This document shows, piece by piece, positions 44,255 to 57,265 of a stretch of 64,000 nt of DNA. Source of the stretch: Diplolepis rosae (lineage: Eukaryota; Arthropoda; Insecta; Hymenoptera; Diplolepididae); assembly GCA_030998225.1 (NCBI GenBank), contig JAPYXD010000679.1, forward strand, positions 682,001-746,000, in the 5' to 3' direction. Under the pieces are notes generated by a model. That model was not told the origin of the DNA. It ran no database searches and saw nothing but the letters and a program-made list of their open reading frames with translations. A program made the position numbers and the translations under genes. Numbering within the stretch: position 1 is the stretch's first letter; each line of letters begins with the position of its first letter.

Positions 44255-45143
44255 TTACCAATGCATAGTTGTTTCTCTCCATGTTCTTAGTCTTCTGTCA
44301 GTGGCTATTGATTTTAACATATTTTCTGCATCGTCTAGGCTTAATTTGGCTTGTCGTAATTCATTGTTATCTATAATTTTAGGGAGACGTATTAATTTAC
44401 TTTCTAAGGTTTTTAGATCATCGTTAGAGTAACTAATGTTGTATGTTACATTGAATTCGTCGTAAAATTGTCCCTTTAGATTTTTGCTAAGGTACAGTGC
44501 GTCCATTTATAGATTTTACAATTTGAACCCGTCAGTAGTGAGGATTGTTTAATCTTTAGGTGTTCTATTCCTGTTTCGCAGCTAATATCTAAATCTACCT
44601 CGTTCATTGGTACTATTATGTATCCGTTTAGTACGGGTATGAGGCAAAAGGTGAAGTTTTACATTTGTTCTCTGAGTATCGCTTAAATTTCGTAGCTTCG
44701 CATGTTTCACTGTCAGTCAACCGAAGGTTTGGTTGGTTTTTTTCGCAAATTTTATATTCGCTTATCGTCGTACATTTATTTATTGTTTCCTTGTCAGTAA
44801 TTACATATGAGTCTCTAAATTTTATTACATAGTCATGGTCAGGAATTACTGCAAGGTATAGGTTTTGGATAGGATAAGGGATAGGTATAATGTGTTTGAT
44901 GGTACCCTCTTCCTGTTCTATAATGGGAATTTTGAGTACATAGGTGAATAGTCCTTTCAGGATGGCAACTGATAGTTGACTTATTCCGATTATGTGCTGA
45001 TAGCTGCTTTCGTCTGCATCAAAATGGTATCTTATTCTGTGTTTTTCTTCAAATTCCTTAATAGTTGTTTTTAACATAGCAGGTGTTAATATTTGAGGAT
45101 GGATGATTCCATGTTTAACGTCGTTGATAGCGTTGATGGCCAT
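44255..45143 (-). pseudogene. env: F-like envelope remnant, family B
   Basis: Two open pieces. 45143-44628 (MAINAINDVKHGIIHPQILT ... FTYVLKIPII ... EYKIC) fits the middle of a baculovirus-F/gypsy envelope, after the fusion peptide. 44506-44255 is a helical stalk-like piece in another frame. Signal peptide, furin region and membrane anchor are not seen, so it is a remnant. Confidence 0.6.
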
Positions 45144-45176
45144 GTCTATGTCTTCGATAAATAAATTGCTGGTTAG

Positions 45177-48100
45177 TTAGTTAGTTAGTGGTTGGCTATC
45201 GCCGCTATTAGAAATACTAGGGCCCTCATTTGGAGAATAAGGCATACACTGATCTATGTGTACTCTCAGTATTGTATCTTTATTCCTAATGCGTAGGCTA
45301 TTATTATCTAGGTAATCTATAACTTCGTAAGGACCTTTCCAGGATTGTTCTAATTTGTTTTGTTTGGTGTTGTTAAGGATTTTGACTAGGTTTCCTAGCT
45401 TGTATAAAGGGTGTGTCCTTACTATTCCTTCATCTAATCTTTTCTTCGTTTTTTCCAATTCTGTTTGGACTCTTTCTTTAGTTTTCCGGATGTTTTCTTC
45501 ATGTTTCCTTTTCCATTTTCTAATTAAATCCTGATATGTTAAATTAGGTGAATTCTCGATTTCGAATGGGATATTAGGCATCCTTCCAAACGTGAGTTCG
45601 AATGGGGTAAATCCTGTGGTTTGATTTATTGTGGAGTTTATGACGAAAGTAACATATTTTAGATTTTCGTCCCAATCGTTTTGATTTTCTGCTATGCTGG
45701 TCTTAATTAAATTTTTCAATGTCGAGTGCATCCCTTCAATGTTTCCATTTGCTTGTGGATGAAAGGCAGTAGTTTTGACGTGTTTAATCCTTAATACCTT
45801 TTCGAATTGATCCATGAGCTCGGATAAAAAGTTAGTTCCTTGATCAGAAAGAAGGGTTTTAGGGGATCCAAAGATGTAAATGTATTGATCTATTAGAGCT
45901 TCCACTATTGAATTTGAAGTTTCGTTTTTTAAAAGTATTAGTGAAGTATACCTTGTTAACCGATCTTGAATACTAAGTATGTACTTATTTCCTTTGGGTG
46001 TGACCGGTAAAGGGCCAAAAATGTCTAGTGCTACCTTATCGTTTGGGTTGATAGGTATGTCAGGTATTATACTTTCAGCTTGGTTTTTAATACGGGTGGT
46101 TTTTTGTAGTTGACAAATAGGACATTTCTTTACATAATCTTTAATGTCTTGATCCATATTAGTCCATAGTCCAATTCTTTTAGCTTTTTCTATGGTGTTC
46201 TGATCTCCTGTGTGGTCTCTATGGGCTTCTTTGATAATCTGTTTTCTTTCTTCCTTATTAAGTTCTCTAGTTTTAGAGAAACAAATGTGAAAGTTTTTAT
46301 CTAGGTAGTAGTTTGATAAAAATTCCATTATTTCTTGGATTACTTCTCGTTCCAATGGTGTTAATAGTGGATCTCCGAAGGATAGTCGGACAATCGTGAG
46401 TTTTTCATTGACAAATTCCTCGATAAACCAGCTTAGTTTATATAACCAATTTTCCTCGTTGTATATGGGCATATCATCTTTTGTTACCTCTTTCCATAGC
46501 TTTTCTATAGCATTAGGTTTTGTTTTGATTTTTCCCGTTGTGGGTTGTAATTTCCAATTTATAAAATCTGTATACAGGTTAGTTGTTTCTTGCGGTGTTT
46601 CTGTTGTTTCTTCTTCGGTTTTGGTAGAGTCTTCGTGTGATAGTTCCCTCATTCTTCTTTCGGATAGTTTGATTCTTTTCTTTAGAGTTTCTTCATGGGT
46701 TATTCTAGGTACGTCACGAATTTATATTTCTGGTAGTTTATCCTCCAAGCTTGGTTTTCCCTCTGTAAGTCCTATTCCGGCTTTTCTCATTGCTTCATGC
46801 AGGGTATCTCTGTTAATAGGGAATATTCTTGAGAGACAGTCTGCTACTTTATTTTCCTTGCCTTTTACGTACTCTATTTCATATTCATACTCTTCCATGC
46901 GTAGTCTCCAACGTAGCAATCTAGAGCCTGGATCCTTCACGTTGTCTAACCAAACCAAAGCACGATGATCAGTCTGTATTTTAAATTTTTTACCTAACAG
47001 ATATTGTCTAAGTCTTTTCATGGCCCATACTATGGCTAAAAGTTCTTTTTCCGAGGTGGTATACTTTTCTTCTGCTTTGTTCAGAGTTCTTGAAATGAAT
47101 AAGCAGGGGTGTCCGTCTTGGCTTAGCACTGCTCCTAATCCTTGGTTTGATGCGTCGGTGGTTAATATGAATTGCTTTGAGAAATCAGGGAATTTTAGAA
47201 CGGGTACTGTTATTAAAGCGTTTTTCAAATCATAAAATGCTTTTTCACAGTCCGATGTCCAGTCGAATATGGTTTCTTTCTGTGTTAATTTTGTCAAAGG
47301 TCTTGCTGTAGTGGAAAAGTTTTTAATAAACTTTCTGTAGTAACCCGCGAGTCCTAAGAATGATTCTATGTCCTTTACATTTTTTAATGGTCTGAAATTC
47401 TTAATGCAATTTATCTTCGCGGCATTAGGCTCAACTCCTTCTTTTGTTATTATGTGCCCGAGGTATTCCAATTCCGGTTTAAGGTATTCACATTTCTTTG
47501 GTTCCAATCTTAGTCCCAGTTGATGAATTCTTTCTATCACTGCTGTCAAGTTATCGTTGTGTTCTTTTATAGTACTTCCAAATATTACAATATCATCTAT
47601 GTATGCGAAACATTTGGTTCCAATTAATCTCCTAAATGCATTATCCATCTTTTTGATCTTTTTGTTTTCCTCTTTCATTGGGATCTGGTGGAATCCTGCT
47701 GAGAGTTCGAAGGCAGAAAAAAATTTGTCGATTACCATTCTTAACTTGTTCCCTTTCTTCGGTACTATCCATAGTGGTGAGTTGTAGGGTGATTGGCTTT
47801 CTCTTATTATTCCTCTCTTTAGTAGTCTGTCAGTTCTTCCAAAGAGAATTGTCTATGTTTCTCGGGTAATTTGTGGGATCTTAAATTGATTATTTTTCCG
47901 CTTTTAAGTATTATTTGGTGTTCGGTGAGGCTGGTGCAAGGTAGAAGATCAGATTCCAATGTAAAGACATCTGAATATCTGGCTATTATTTTCTTGATAA
48001 ACTCTTTTTGATCTTTTTCCAAGTGGTCTAATCTTGAAGCTTTTAACAATTCGTTGAGTCTAATCGTTTTTTGAGGACTATCGTCTTCTTTAGTGATTAT

Positions 48101-48440
48101 TTTTTGTATTGGTTTGTAATTAATTTTCGGGTTTATTTCTTTGGGGTATTTCTCATTATTTTTCATAGGGATTTTTATTTGCCCGTTTCTTATCGCGCAC
48201 AGGCCATCTGAGATTTCTTCATTATCGATAATGATTATATATTGGTCTTCATCTTCAGTAGAGATAGTGCATATTTTTTCCGAATTTCCTGGTATGAAAT
48301 CATTACTCAGTTACAAAGGTAATTTTACTTTATCTACGACAAGGTATTTATTCGTGATTGCGCATCTTGGATATTTTTCGAAGAATTTTATTCCGGTTAT
48401 TCCGCCTTCTGGTAGGGGAAAATCGTTGGGTACTATGTGA
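45177..48440 (-). pseudogene. pol: Pol of family B minus copy (RT, RNase H, integrase)
   Basis: From 47738 to 45177 one frame broken by TAA at 46719-46721 carries RT with YIDD, RNase H (LTTDASNQGLG, QTDHR) and an integrase with HHCC (HRDHTGDQN, CPICQ) and D-D-E residues (LDIFG, SDQGTN, NIEGMH). Upstream, 48166-47819 holds the RT-connection N-terminus. Two internal losses remove parts of RT that the plus copy still has. A C-terminal tail runs to 45177. Confidence 0.88.
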
Positions 48441-48478
48441 AAGATATGCTCTTGATCAAAGAATTTTAATTTTGTAGA

Positions 48479-50017
48479 TTATTTTGAAATGCGTCGGTCA
48501 TTTCCCATTAAGAATGTTTTGTAGGTTGGTTTTCTCTCATCTTGATCGTCCAGTATTTCTTCTTTGATTATATTTATCGCGGCTCCTGAGTCTACTAATA
48601 GTCTGTATCTTCCTGTTCTTCTTCTAGCCTCATGTTTGTAATCGTCCGCATATGGAAGATATTCTGCTGAGTCCTCGAAATTCTGGTGGTCTGCTATTTC
48701 CTCTTCTGTCGTATTTTCCGCTTCTGTTGCCTCTTCCTGAATTACTCCTACCAGTGGTGGACATTTGAAACCATGGCCCGGGAGAAAACCCTGCATCACT
48801 TGGCATTGAGAGGACATGTGACCTATTTTTGCACATTTAAAGCAATTCATCTTTGATCTGTCACTTAGTGGAATAGTGCTATTTTGTGACTTGGGTGTGG
48901 TGTTTGCATTTAGTCTTGGTAGTCCAGTAGGCTTGGTCCAAGTTTCCATTGGTGGTCGTGGTATTTGTTTGACTCGTTGACTATCTTTTAGCCAAGTCTC
49001 GGTTTCTATTGCCAAAGCTTGGGCTTCACTTATTGTATTTGGTGTTAGTAAGCGTACTTGGATCCCAATTTCTCGTATTAAATTTAGTAAATATCAATTT
49101 ACCGCTTCCTCTTCTTCTAACTCTATTTTCAATCTTCTTTTAGTTGGGTTTACATGCTGTGATTGTACTAGGTAGTTTATTTCGTTGGTTATTTGTCTGA
49201 ATCTGAGTGTGAAGTTTTGTACCGTCTCGTTAAGACCTTGTTCGCAACTTTCTAACTTTGATTTTAATGAAATTAAAGAGTTAGTTTGTCTTAAATTTTG
49301 TCTTAATGCTGCGAATAAATCGTCGTAGGAATTGATTTGCATATATCTTATGGCTTTTTCTGCTGTGCCAGTGATCTTTCTTGCTAGTATCAAATCTAGT
49401 AGTATTTCCGGTTTTTCACACCTCAGTGGGGCTCGTTTAACAACTTTTATAAAGTCTTCCACGCCCATATCGTCTTGACCGTTAATTGTTTTTATAGTTT
49501 CTATAGCCAACTTAGCTCCCATTTTTCGTTCTTCGTATGGTGCTGCAGATAACGGTACCTGCATAAACTGTGGTTGGACATAGATATTTTCTTGTCTTCC
49601 AGGTATTTCTTCGTCAGTAGAGTGGTCGTCTGTCACTTCTAGTCGTCGTTGAAATTCGTTGTCTGTTTCTACAGTTCCTGCTCCTCCTATTTTCATGGAG
49701 AGTTTAGATATCTCCTTTATTCTATTTTCGTTTTCCCTTTTCAAGGCAGTAAAGGAAATCGTTAATGCCTCCATCTGGTTGAGAACCCTGCCCAGTAATT
49801 CGTCCGTAGAGCGAGAAGGAGACGGGGCTCGAACGGGTGATTGTGCTCGAGACATTATTGCGGTTGTGAAATTAAGATTTAGGAAGGATGAGTCAGTATC
49901 GTAGGATGAGTCAGTCAGATAACGTATATTATCGCGATGTTTGTCAAACGCCAGTGTGCTTGCTGGGTACTTATTCATAAGTATGTTTGTGACTCGGGTG
50001 TAATATGTCGCGAACAA
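48479..50017 (-). pseudogene. gag: Gag and protease of family B minus copy
   Basis: ATG at 50017. The capsid region runs to a TGA near 49091, where the plus copy has CGA. The same frame then goes on through a CCHC knuckle (CFKCAKIGHMSSQC) into the protease (LLVDSGAAINII). The direct gag-to-protease fusion here reflects a one-base difference near 48645 from the plus copy, where protease lies in the -1 frame. Confidence 0.85.
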
Positions 50018-50707
50018 TTTTAAGTGTTTTATTTTAATACAACAAAATGCAGTACAAGTAGCTACAAACTGTTACTGATTTTGAGGTAGTGTTATTTATT
50101 TTATTAAGGATGGCCAGTGCTTGTGAACACACAGAGTATAGCCAACCCGATCTTGCCTCAACTTTACCTTACCTGTACCGTAGTACAGTCACCGTTCGAC
50201 GTATGTAAAAAGGATTCATGCTCTAAGGCCCAAGATCGATTGAAGAAAGTGTTTACAGTATTGGCTTTCTTAATTTTAGTTGTTTGCTTACTGTGAACTG
50301 CTGCTCGCGGCCTGATGAATCCGTAGATTGCTGCCTTTCTCTTGAAGTGTAGGTGGGATGAGTCAGCTCCTCACTGTCGCTAACCGGTTGCCTGGCTGGG
50401 CGTTGGCTGCTTACTTACGCAGATGCGTCTTCCGCCTGATTGCGAGCCTCGTTCGATTTCAAAATTTTTCGAAGTAGCTTTACGTAGGATAGCGAGTACT
50501 TAATTCCTCGACTAATTATAGCTCACTTCTACTTACTTCCTTTATCGGGTCTTGCCGTAGCAAAAGATCCGGAGTTCCTCCTTCTTTGTGAATCCCGTGA
50601 GATTCTTTAATTACTCCTTTCACTGGTTCCTTGGATTCCAGTGTCCGTTTATGTTCAGGTATAGGCCTTTATGTGATTTTGTGGATTTATCGAGAGCACC
50701 TATCCTT
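50018..50707 (-). other. Leader of family B minus copy, truncated
   Basis: Untranslated, about 90% similar by eye to 56554-57265. It stops within the sequence corresponding to the end of the primer site. Confidence 0.75.
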
Positions 50708-50884
50708 AACCTTAATCTTAACCTTCCAAGCGAATATCCCTCCGTTGCCGTTAAAAACGGTAAATATTAGAGTCTTAACTCGAACATTCGCTGTACTTTT
50801 GATCTTAGCACAATACAGATTTTCGGAACATTTTCCAGTACCGCCCCAGTACTAAAAGACAACTCCCAGCCGAGTGACATTTTG

Positions 50885-51180
50885 TACTAGTGCCAGCACT
50901 GCACCAGCATTGAAGGACTGCGCTAGCGCAGCGCTGCTGGTCAGCACTATACAGTTGTTAACTATCGGAGTTCTGCCAGCACCGCGCCAGCACTGAAGGT
51001 CAGCGCTTACGCAGCACTGCTGGTCAGCACTATACCGGTGTTAGCATTCGAAGTTTTGCCAGCACCGCGCCAGCACTGAAGGTCAGCGCTTACGCAGCAC
51101 TGCTGGTCAGCACTATACCGGTGTTAGCATTCGAAGTTTTGCCAGCACCGCGCCAGACTTCATGAGGATCTATTGCCAGC
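50885..51180. repeat. 83-bp GC-rich minisatellite
   Basis: GGTCAGCACTATAC starts at 50939, 51022 and 51105, giving exact 83-bp spacing. A partial unit precedes and a degraded one follows. Core words GCCAGCACCGCGCCAG and CAGCACTGCTGG. Confidence 0.9.
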
Positions 51181-53560
51181 GCTGGAAGTCCGCTGGCAGT
51201 GCTGGCGCGGTGCTGCGCCGGTTGTAAATTTCCGCCTTGGCAGTTGCAGAAATTCATAGACTTCCGCGTAATCTATGTAAAAAGTCTAAGTGGAAAGCTT
51301 CCGAACGGAAATCTTGGCTTCTCTTTTTTAGTTTCCCCTGCCTAATGAATTATTTGCCTGCAAATTATTTAGAGCATTTCACGCTATTAGTAAATACAGT
51401 TTTCACTCTGCTAAAAACGAAAATTACGGAAGACGAGTTACGTCGCTGTAATTTGTGATATGATTCAATTTGTTGGCGAATTTGAAATTCTTTATGGAGA
51501 AGAAGCAATATTAGTAATATTAGTCCTGGGTAATAGATGATTTGCACTGATAAATCCAATTTATTTGCACAACACTAAGAGCGAAAAAGGCCAATGGTTC
51601 ATTTCCGCATTACACACAATCAATTTTGAATTTCCCTCGAAGCTTCCCTCGATGATCCTCGATGAAGTCCACCGTTGAATCTCAGGAACCGGAAGTTACT
51701 CGAAGATCGCTCATGTCCTTTGACGATGAAAATCCCTCGATGACCATAAAATAAAGAAAAAAAGCTTTTATTAATTTCCCTCAATTGGCTACTCGATCCA
51801 CCAATGTCAGAAAATCACTCCAGTCGATTTTGAATTGAATTAGAAGTTCTTGAAGCACAGCACAGGAACTAGCCAGGAACACAGGAACTCAGCAGTAATC
51901 GGCAACACGGGAACAAGCAATGAACAAGCACAGATCAGAAGCACGGGAACTAGACAGCAATCAGCAGCACAGAAAAATAAAATCAGAACATACTCTTTTA
52001 AAATATACTTCTTGAGAGTCGGATGGTTTCACTCTGGACACAACACACGCGAATCTCGGTAAATTAATAAATGTTAATGTATTTCAAAACTGTTAAGTCT
52101 GGACTAACAGTAACGCCTAATTATTACTTGATGGACCTTACGGATAAAAATACAACGATTCTACAAGTTCGACGAGTAAACTTGTAGACTATTTGAACGT
52201 GTCCAAATCAAAACTGAAACTGTCAAACTTGCACTCTACAAAACTCACGCATCCTCTTCACAGCTCTCCCCCACGCATCCCCTCTCTTTCAATTTCATAC
52301 GCTGGCCCTCGCTAGGCCCAGCCCAACTTCCCGGAGAAGCTCGACCGCGAGAATCCGAGTCCGAAGAAACCCCAGTCCTAGCCTCTAGCCTCAGCTGCAA
52401 TTTTTTTTATGGTCCTTGCAGTGAAAGCGCAAGAGAAGGTGGTAAAGCAGTAAATCTCAAAGGATTATTTCTTTACTTCCTTCTGGCGACCAGATATACT
52501 ATTTTCGATTTCTTTAGGGCTACGCGGGTAGATAGTTTCTATAGCTATATACCTAGCTGTTTCGTTTAGTTTTTGCCTATCTACAATAGATGTGTATTAC
52601 CTCTATAAATCCCTAGCTCTATCTTAAACTTAGTTTATTTAAATTCTAACATCCAGACTTAACCTTTCTTATCCTTAAAACTAGTATACATAGTAGTGAT
52701 ATATAACTTACAGAGAAATCTTAAAACTAATTTACAATGTCGAGTTTCTCGACGAGTACATATGTCAATCACTCGAAGAATAATCTAAAGTTTATTATTT
52801 AAAGATAGTAAATCTAGCTAAAGAATTTGTACGCTTTTCCCAAGGTCTTGTCCACATAACCAATTATGATTTTCAGCTGCACAACGTGGTAGAATAATTT
52901 CTTTAAGTACGATGGGAATTTCCTGAATTAAACAATGTTTTTGTTTGAAATTGAAAATACCGCGAGCTAATATCGAACATTCGATTAAATTAATTAATCG
53001 ACTTCGAGCGAGACCCTATAGTCGCTCGTTACAGCGTGGGCACAGTGGCGCTGCGTTTGGACGAAGCCTTCATTTGTTCGCACACAGCTCTGCTTCGTCC
53101 GAACGGTGTGTGTCCGGCGCAAAGCAGAGATATGCGCTAGCACATTCTGGCTACGCGAGGACGAAGCTGAGCTGTGTCAAATCGAACATTTTCGTAAGAA
53201 CACAGCTCTGCTTCGTCCCGAGCACATGACAGCTGCGTTCTCTTCACTCCGTGTACGTAGTCGACAGTAGCATTCTCCACTCCGAAACAGCTCAAGAATT
53301 TTGCAAAAGCATATTTAAAAAAAATATGTTATCGACATTTGTCGCCTGCCACAAAATATCGAAATACAATGAATACATAGCGCGACATATTTTATGCTAA
53401 TATATATATATATTTTAAAAAACGTATCAATTGTAATTTAAACGTCACAGTTTATAGATCCTAAGAATATTATAAATTTATATAAATTATGTATATATTA
53501 GGGCACAAAAGTTTGAATGCGTCTAATGTACGATATCTTTACAATGTTATTGCGACACTA
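51181..53560. other. Gene-poor spacer
   Basis: No supportable gene. Near 51850-51975 are loose repeats of GGAAC/CAGCA words. 52230-52390 is GC-richer. 53040-53225 holds CAGCTCTGCTTCGTCC twice plus inverted partners. A possible LTR edge at about 51807 could not be confirmed. Confidence 0.35.
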
Positions 53561-54812
53561 CACGGAGAAACTTTTCATTGTAAAATCTAGTATTATTATA
53601 TTTATTTTTACTAAAAGTCAATAGGAAGCGAGGATATAGTAACAAAACTAGTTCTATTTACCATAGCGGTAGGAGGAAATACATTTTTTTAACCAATTGT
53701 AAATATAGTGCAACTTTATAAATTACCATTGAGAGTTGCAAAGATTAATATCTTTGATGGCAAATTCAAACTAGAAATAAGTGATACCTATATAAATAAA
53801 AAGTAAAACTATCTATGCAAGAATTTGTCTTTTGAATAATATAAATTGCAAAATAGTTTAGAGAAATTACCATTGTCAATAGTAATGAACAATGAAGAGA
53901 GAAAGACTTGAATATTTTGCAATCGAATACATCATATATTGGAATAGTACGTTGTCAAAATCCCCATTGGAAATATTAAATGTACTGCCGAGTGACGTCA
54001 GATACGCCGAACGTTTCTGATATTACCCGAGAATCGCTCCATGTGCTCGTTATGATTATTTGTCGGTAGCCGATATAGTAATATATTTTTTTACATTTGA
54101 ATATGGCGCCTTTCTAACTTACGATTTTTTCTATCAGAGGGACTACCGAGCTTTTCCTCACAAATCGTAAAAGTTTCCACAGTTCAGTATATATTGAAGT
54201 TGCTAAATTCTAATTGACAATATTGACATATCACTGCGATGCATTTATGACTGTGTGCGTTGCGCAGTTAGGTTAAGTTGCGTTGAATTAGTATTTGAGC
54301 GTGCATTGGTATGTTTATTATTTATATTGATATATATATACGTGCATACAAAATCTAATAAGAACTATGGTAAAATTTACGAATGACTGATTTTTTTATA
54401 TCATGAAGGTGCGATTATTTCCTATTTTCGATAGGAAAAGTTATAAATATGGTTCCACTATCTCCAAAAGACTATGGTAATTCGGTTAGACAGAAGATGT
54501 GACTTTACTATTGTCTTTTGTAAACTTAACATTCTTTCTTAGCAATTAATGAAACATTTATTGGGTTTACTTCAATATAATTCGTTCGATGGGTCGATTA
54601 CGATTTTACTATTTAATGAAATAAAACTTGCTTTTGTTTTTAGGCATAAGTACAATTATATCACCATTTTCTCCAATATTATTAGTAACTCCATAGTTTA
54701 ATATTCAAAATAGTAATTTCTAAAAAAGTGACGTTATATCCTCGTTTCCTATTGACTTTTAGTAAAAATAAATATAATAATACTAAATTTTGCAATGAAG
54801 AGTTTCTCCGTG
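53561..54812. mobile_element. TA-flanked TIR element, family 2 (1252 bp)
   Basis: CACGGAGAAACTTTTCATTG at the left and its inverse ending AGTTTCTCCGTG at 54812, TA on both sides, TIR about 88 bp. No transposase. The terminal 10 bp are shared with family 1, but the rest is unrelated. Confidence 0.85.
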
Positions 54813-55170
54813 TATATCGTACGTGTGACATGTACGTGACTATATCGTACTTCAAATGTTAAAAAATAAATACGTGCTATATTTTCAACTTATTTAACAA
54901 TAAATATTATTTGAGAACTTCTTATATTGAATATACTTTTTCTTTTAAACGAAAATTTTTTTATACAAATAACATGCCTTTTTTTAAAATAAAGCACAAC
55001 ATTTATAACTTTAAGAAACTAAAATCTTCAATAATACTATAAGCAAATAAAATATATACGTAAAAATTTTTCTTTTCTCATTAGGGTGATAGCACTACTA
55101 TAAATTGTATTAATAATAATATCTCAATAATTATATATATGAATATATAATATATATATATATATATATG
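54813..55170. other. AT-rich, no gene
   Basis: Ends in a (TA)n run at about 55135-55168. Nothing else recognised. Confidence 0.4.
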
Positions 55171-55391
55171 TTCAATCTATTTCACTGATTCATCAGTCGA
55201 ATTCCACTGATTCTCAGTGAAAGACTAAAAGCTGCTGCCATCAGTGAATAGTCCCTGCGAATCAATGGCCGTTCACTGAATCAGGTTCAGATATATATAT
55301 ATATATAGGACTATTCACTGATGGCAGCAGCTTTTAGTCTTTCACTGAGAATCAGTGGAATTCGACTGATGAATCAGTGAAATAGATTGAA
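55171..55391. repeat. Perfect inverted repeat, 84-bp arms
   Basis: The left arm 55171-55254 (TTCAATCTATTTCACTGATT...) is exactly complementary to the right arm 55308-55391, with a 53-nt loop containing (AT)n. Perfect arms point to a recent origin. Confidence 0.93.
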
Positions 55392-56305
55392 CTCACTGAT
55401 TCAATAATCGGTGAAAGCTTCAGGTGGGAGTAACAAAACCAGCAATATATTTTAACGACCGCTGAACTCGTTTATTTTAGGCTAAACAACACTAAAACGA
55501 AATTAGGTAATTATTATTACTTTTAAGAGACGATGAATCAGTAAAGTGTAGATGAAAGTTTTGAATTCGCGAATTCAAAAGTTACGTTCACGTGACGCAT
55601 TCACTGATTCCTAAGTGAAATCAAAGCAGGGCACTGATTCATAAGTTGATATATTTTCACTGATATAATTAGTGACTATTTCACTGATTCAGGTTTAGAG
55701 AGTACTTATAAAAATGTGTACATTGAATACCAAGCTGTTGCTGAAGACTTTTAGGTACAAAATCGAAAAAACCGTGCAATGAAATTCGTCGCTGAGTTGA
55801 AAACATTCGATAGATCATATCTAAGCACAGTCAATATGTCATAAAGACTGAGTAAAAATTTTTTGTGATAGTTAGAATTTCACAATATAATCGTAAAGGA
55901 CAACTATACATCGTTATACCTTACGCGTTGAACATATAAAGTTGATATTCATTGCGCAGTCCACGTTTTTACGAAGAAAACGACTTTTTACTTCAAAAAA
56001 TCATAACTCGGAAACAAAAAGTTTTATCTACTAGAGATTTAGTGGAATTGAAACTCAAGGTGTCTTTTTAATGCGAAAAAAGTTTGAGAGAAAAAAAAAT
56101 ACACTTTTCGAGATATTGAATTTTAAAAAAATATTTCAATTTTTGTTTATTGCTAAATAAGAAATTAATAACAATCAACAAGCAATTGTTTATAACTGTT
56201 TTTGGTAGTCCAAATTATAACAAACATTTAAAAGTGAAAATTGTTAAAATCGGTCAATTTTTGACGAAGTTATAGACAATTGAAAAAAAAGTTTTCGCGA
56301 ATAAT
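55392..56305. other. No gene; TCACTGATTC words and a 22-bp palindrome
   Basis: Further TCACTGATTC-type words near 55395, 55600, 55632, 55658 and 55680. TTTTGAATTCGCGAATTCAA and the following AA make a perfect 22-bp palindrome at 55559-55580. The remainder is AT-rich without ORF. Confidence 0.5.
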
Positions 56306-56530
56306 TGTTACCAGGCCAGATGATGACCTCCTTCCCCCAGGTTTGGTTATCCATATATGTAGAGGTTGATGACCTCCCCCTCCTAGGTTTAACTGCCTAT
56401 ATATGTAGAGGTTCAGGCAGGCCTCGGCAGTTCTCTCCAAAATCTCCTCTCACAAATAAAACGTACAAAGTGACATCAGTTTGATGTCACTACTTTTTAA
56501 AAATAGAAAGTTCAGTTTTCACTCATAACA
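56306..56530 (+). repeat. 5' LTR of family B plus copy (225 bp)
   Basis: TGTTACC ... CTCATAACA. Near-identical to 43733-43957, with the same 46-bp duplication. Confidence 0.92.
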
Positions 56531-56533
56531 TTT

Positions 56534-56551
56534 TGGCGATCCTTCCAGGAT
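56534..56551 (+). promoter_or_regulatory. Primer-binding site (tRNA, possibly Arg)
   Basis: TGGCGATCCTTCCAGGAT, three bases after the LTR. Its complement folds as a T-arm half, a 7-nt acceptor strand, discriminator G and CCA, so it is a genuine tRNA 3' end. An arginine tRNA would fit, but I cannot be certain. Confidence 0.7.
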
Positions 56552-57265
56552 AGGTGCTCTCGATAAATCCACGAAATCACATAGAGGCATCTTGCTTATG
56601 TTCTTGCATCTTGTTTATGTTCACCTGAATATAAACGGACACTGGAATCCAAGGAACCAGTGAAAGGAGTAATTAAAGAATCTCACGGGATTCACAAAGA
56701 AAGAGGAACTTCGGATCTTTTGCTACGGCAAGACTCGATAAAGGAAGTAAGTAGAAGTGAGCTAAAATTAGTCGAGGAATTAAGTACTCGCTATCCTACG
56801 TAAAGCTACTTCGAAAAACTTTGAAATCGAACGAGGCCCGCAGTCAGGCGGAAGACGCATCTGCGTAGGTAAGCAGGCAACGCTCAGCCAGGCAACCGGT
56901 TAGCGACAGTGAGGAACTGACTCATCCCACCTACACGTCAAGAGAAAGGCGGCAATCTACAGATTCATCAGGCCGCGAGCAGCAGTTCACAGTAAGCAAA
57001 TAACTAAAATAAAGAAAGCAAATACTGTAAACACTTTCTTCAATCGATCTTGGGCCGTAGAGCATAAATCCTTTTTACATACGTCGAACGGTGACTGTAC
57101 TACGGTACAGGTAAGGTAAAGTTGAGGCAAGATCGGGTTGGCTATACTCTGTATGTTCACAAGCACTGGCCATCCTTAATAAAATAAATAACACTACCTC
57201 AAAATCAGTAACAGTTTGTAGCTACTTGTACTGCATTTTGTTGTATTAAAATAAAACACTTAAAA

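Larger units (their letters stand above)
43733..50707 (-). mobile_element. Ty3/gypsy family B, minus copy (no 5' LTR)
   Basis: Left to right: 3' LTR, PPT, F-like env remnant, integrase, RNase H, RT, protease, gag, leader. Homology to the leader of the plus copy (56554-57265) stops at about 50707, so PBS and 5' LTR are missing. Several stops and two RT deletions. Confidence 0.88.

Noticed and set aside
51807..52700. Possible minus-strand LTR beginning TGTCAG with a TGG site beside it
   Set aside because: No second LTR, no clear opposite edge and the TGG-site does not match a tRNA end I recognise.
52945..53229. 94-codon plus-strand ORF
   Set aside because: Composition follows local GC-rich repeats (CAGCTCTGCTTCGTCC); no recognisable motif.
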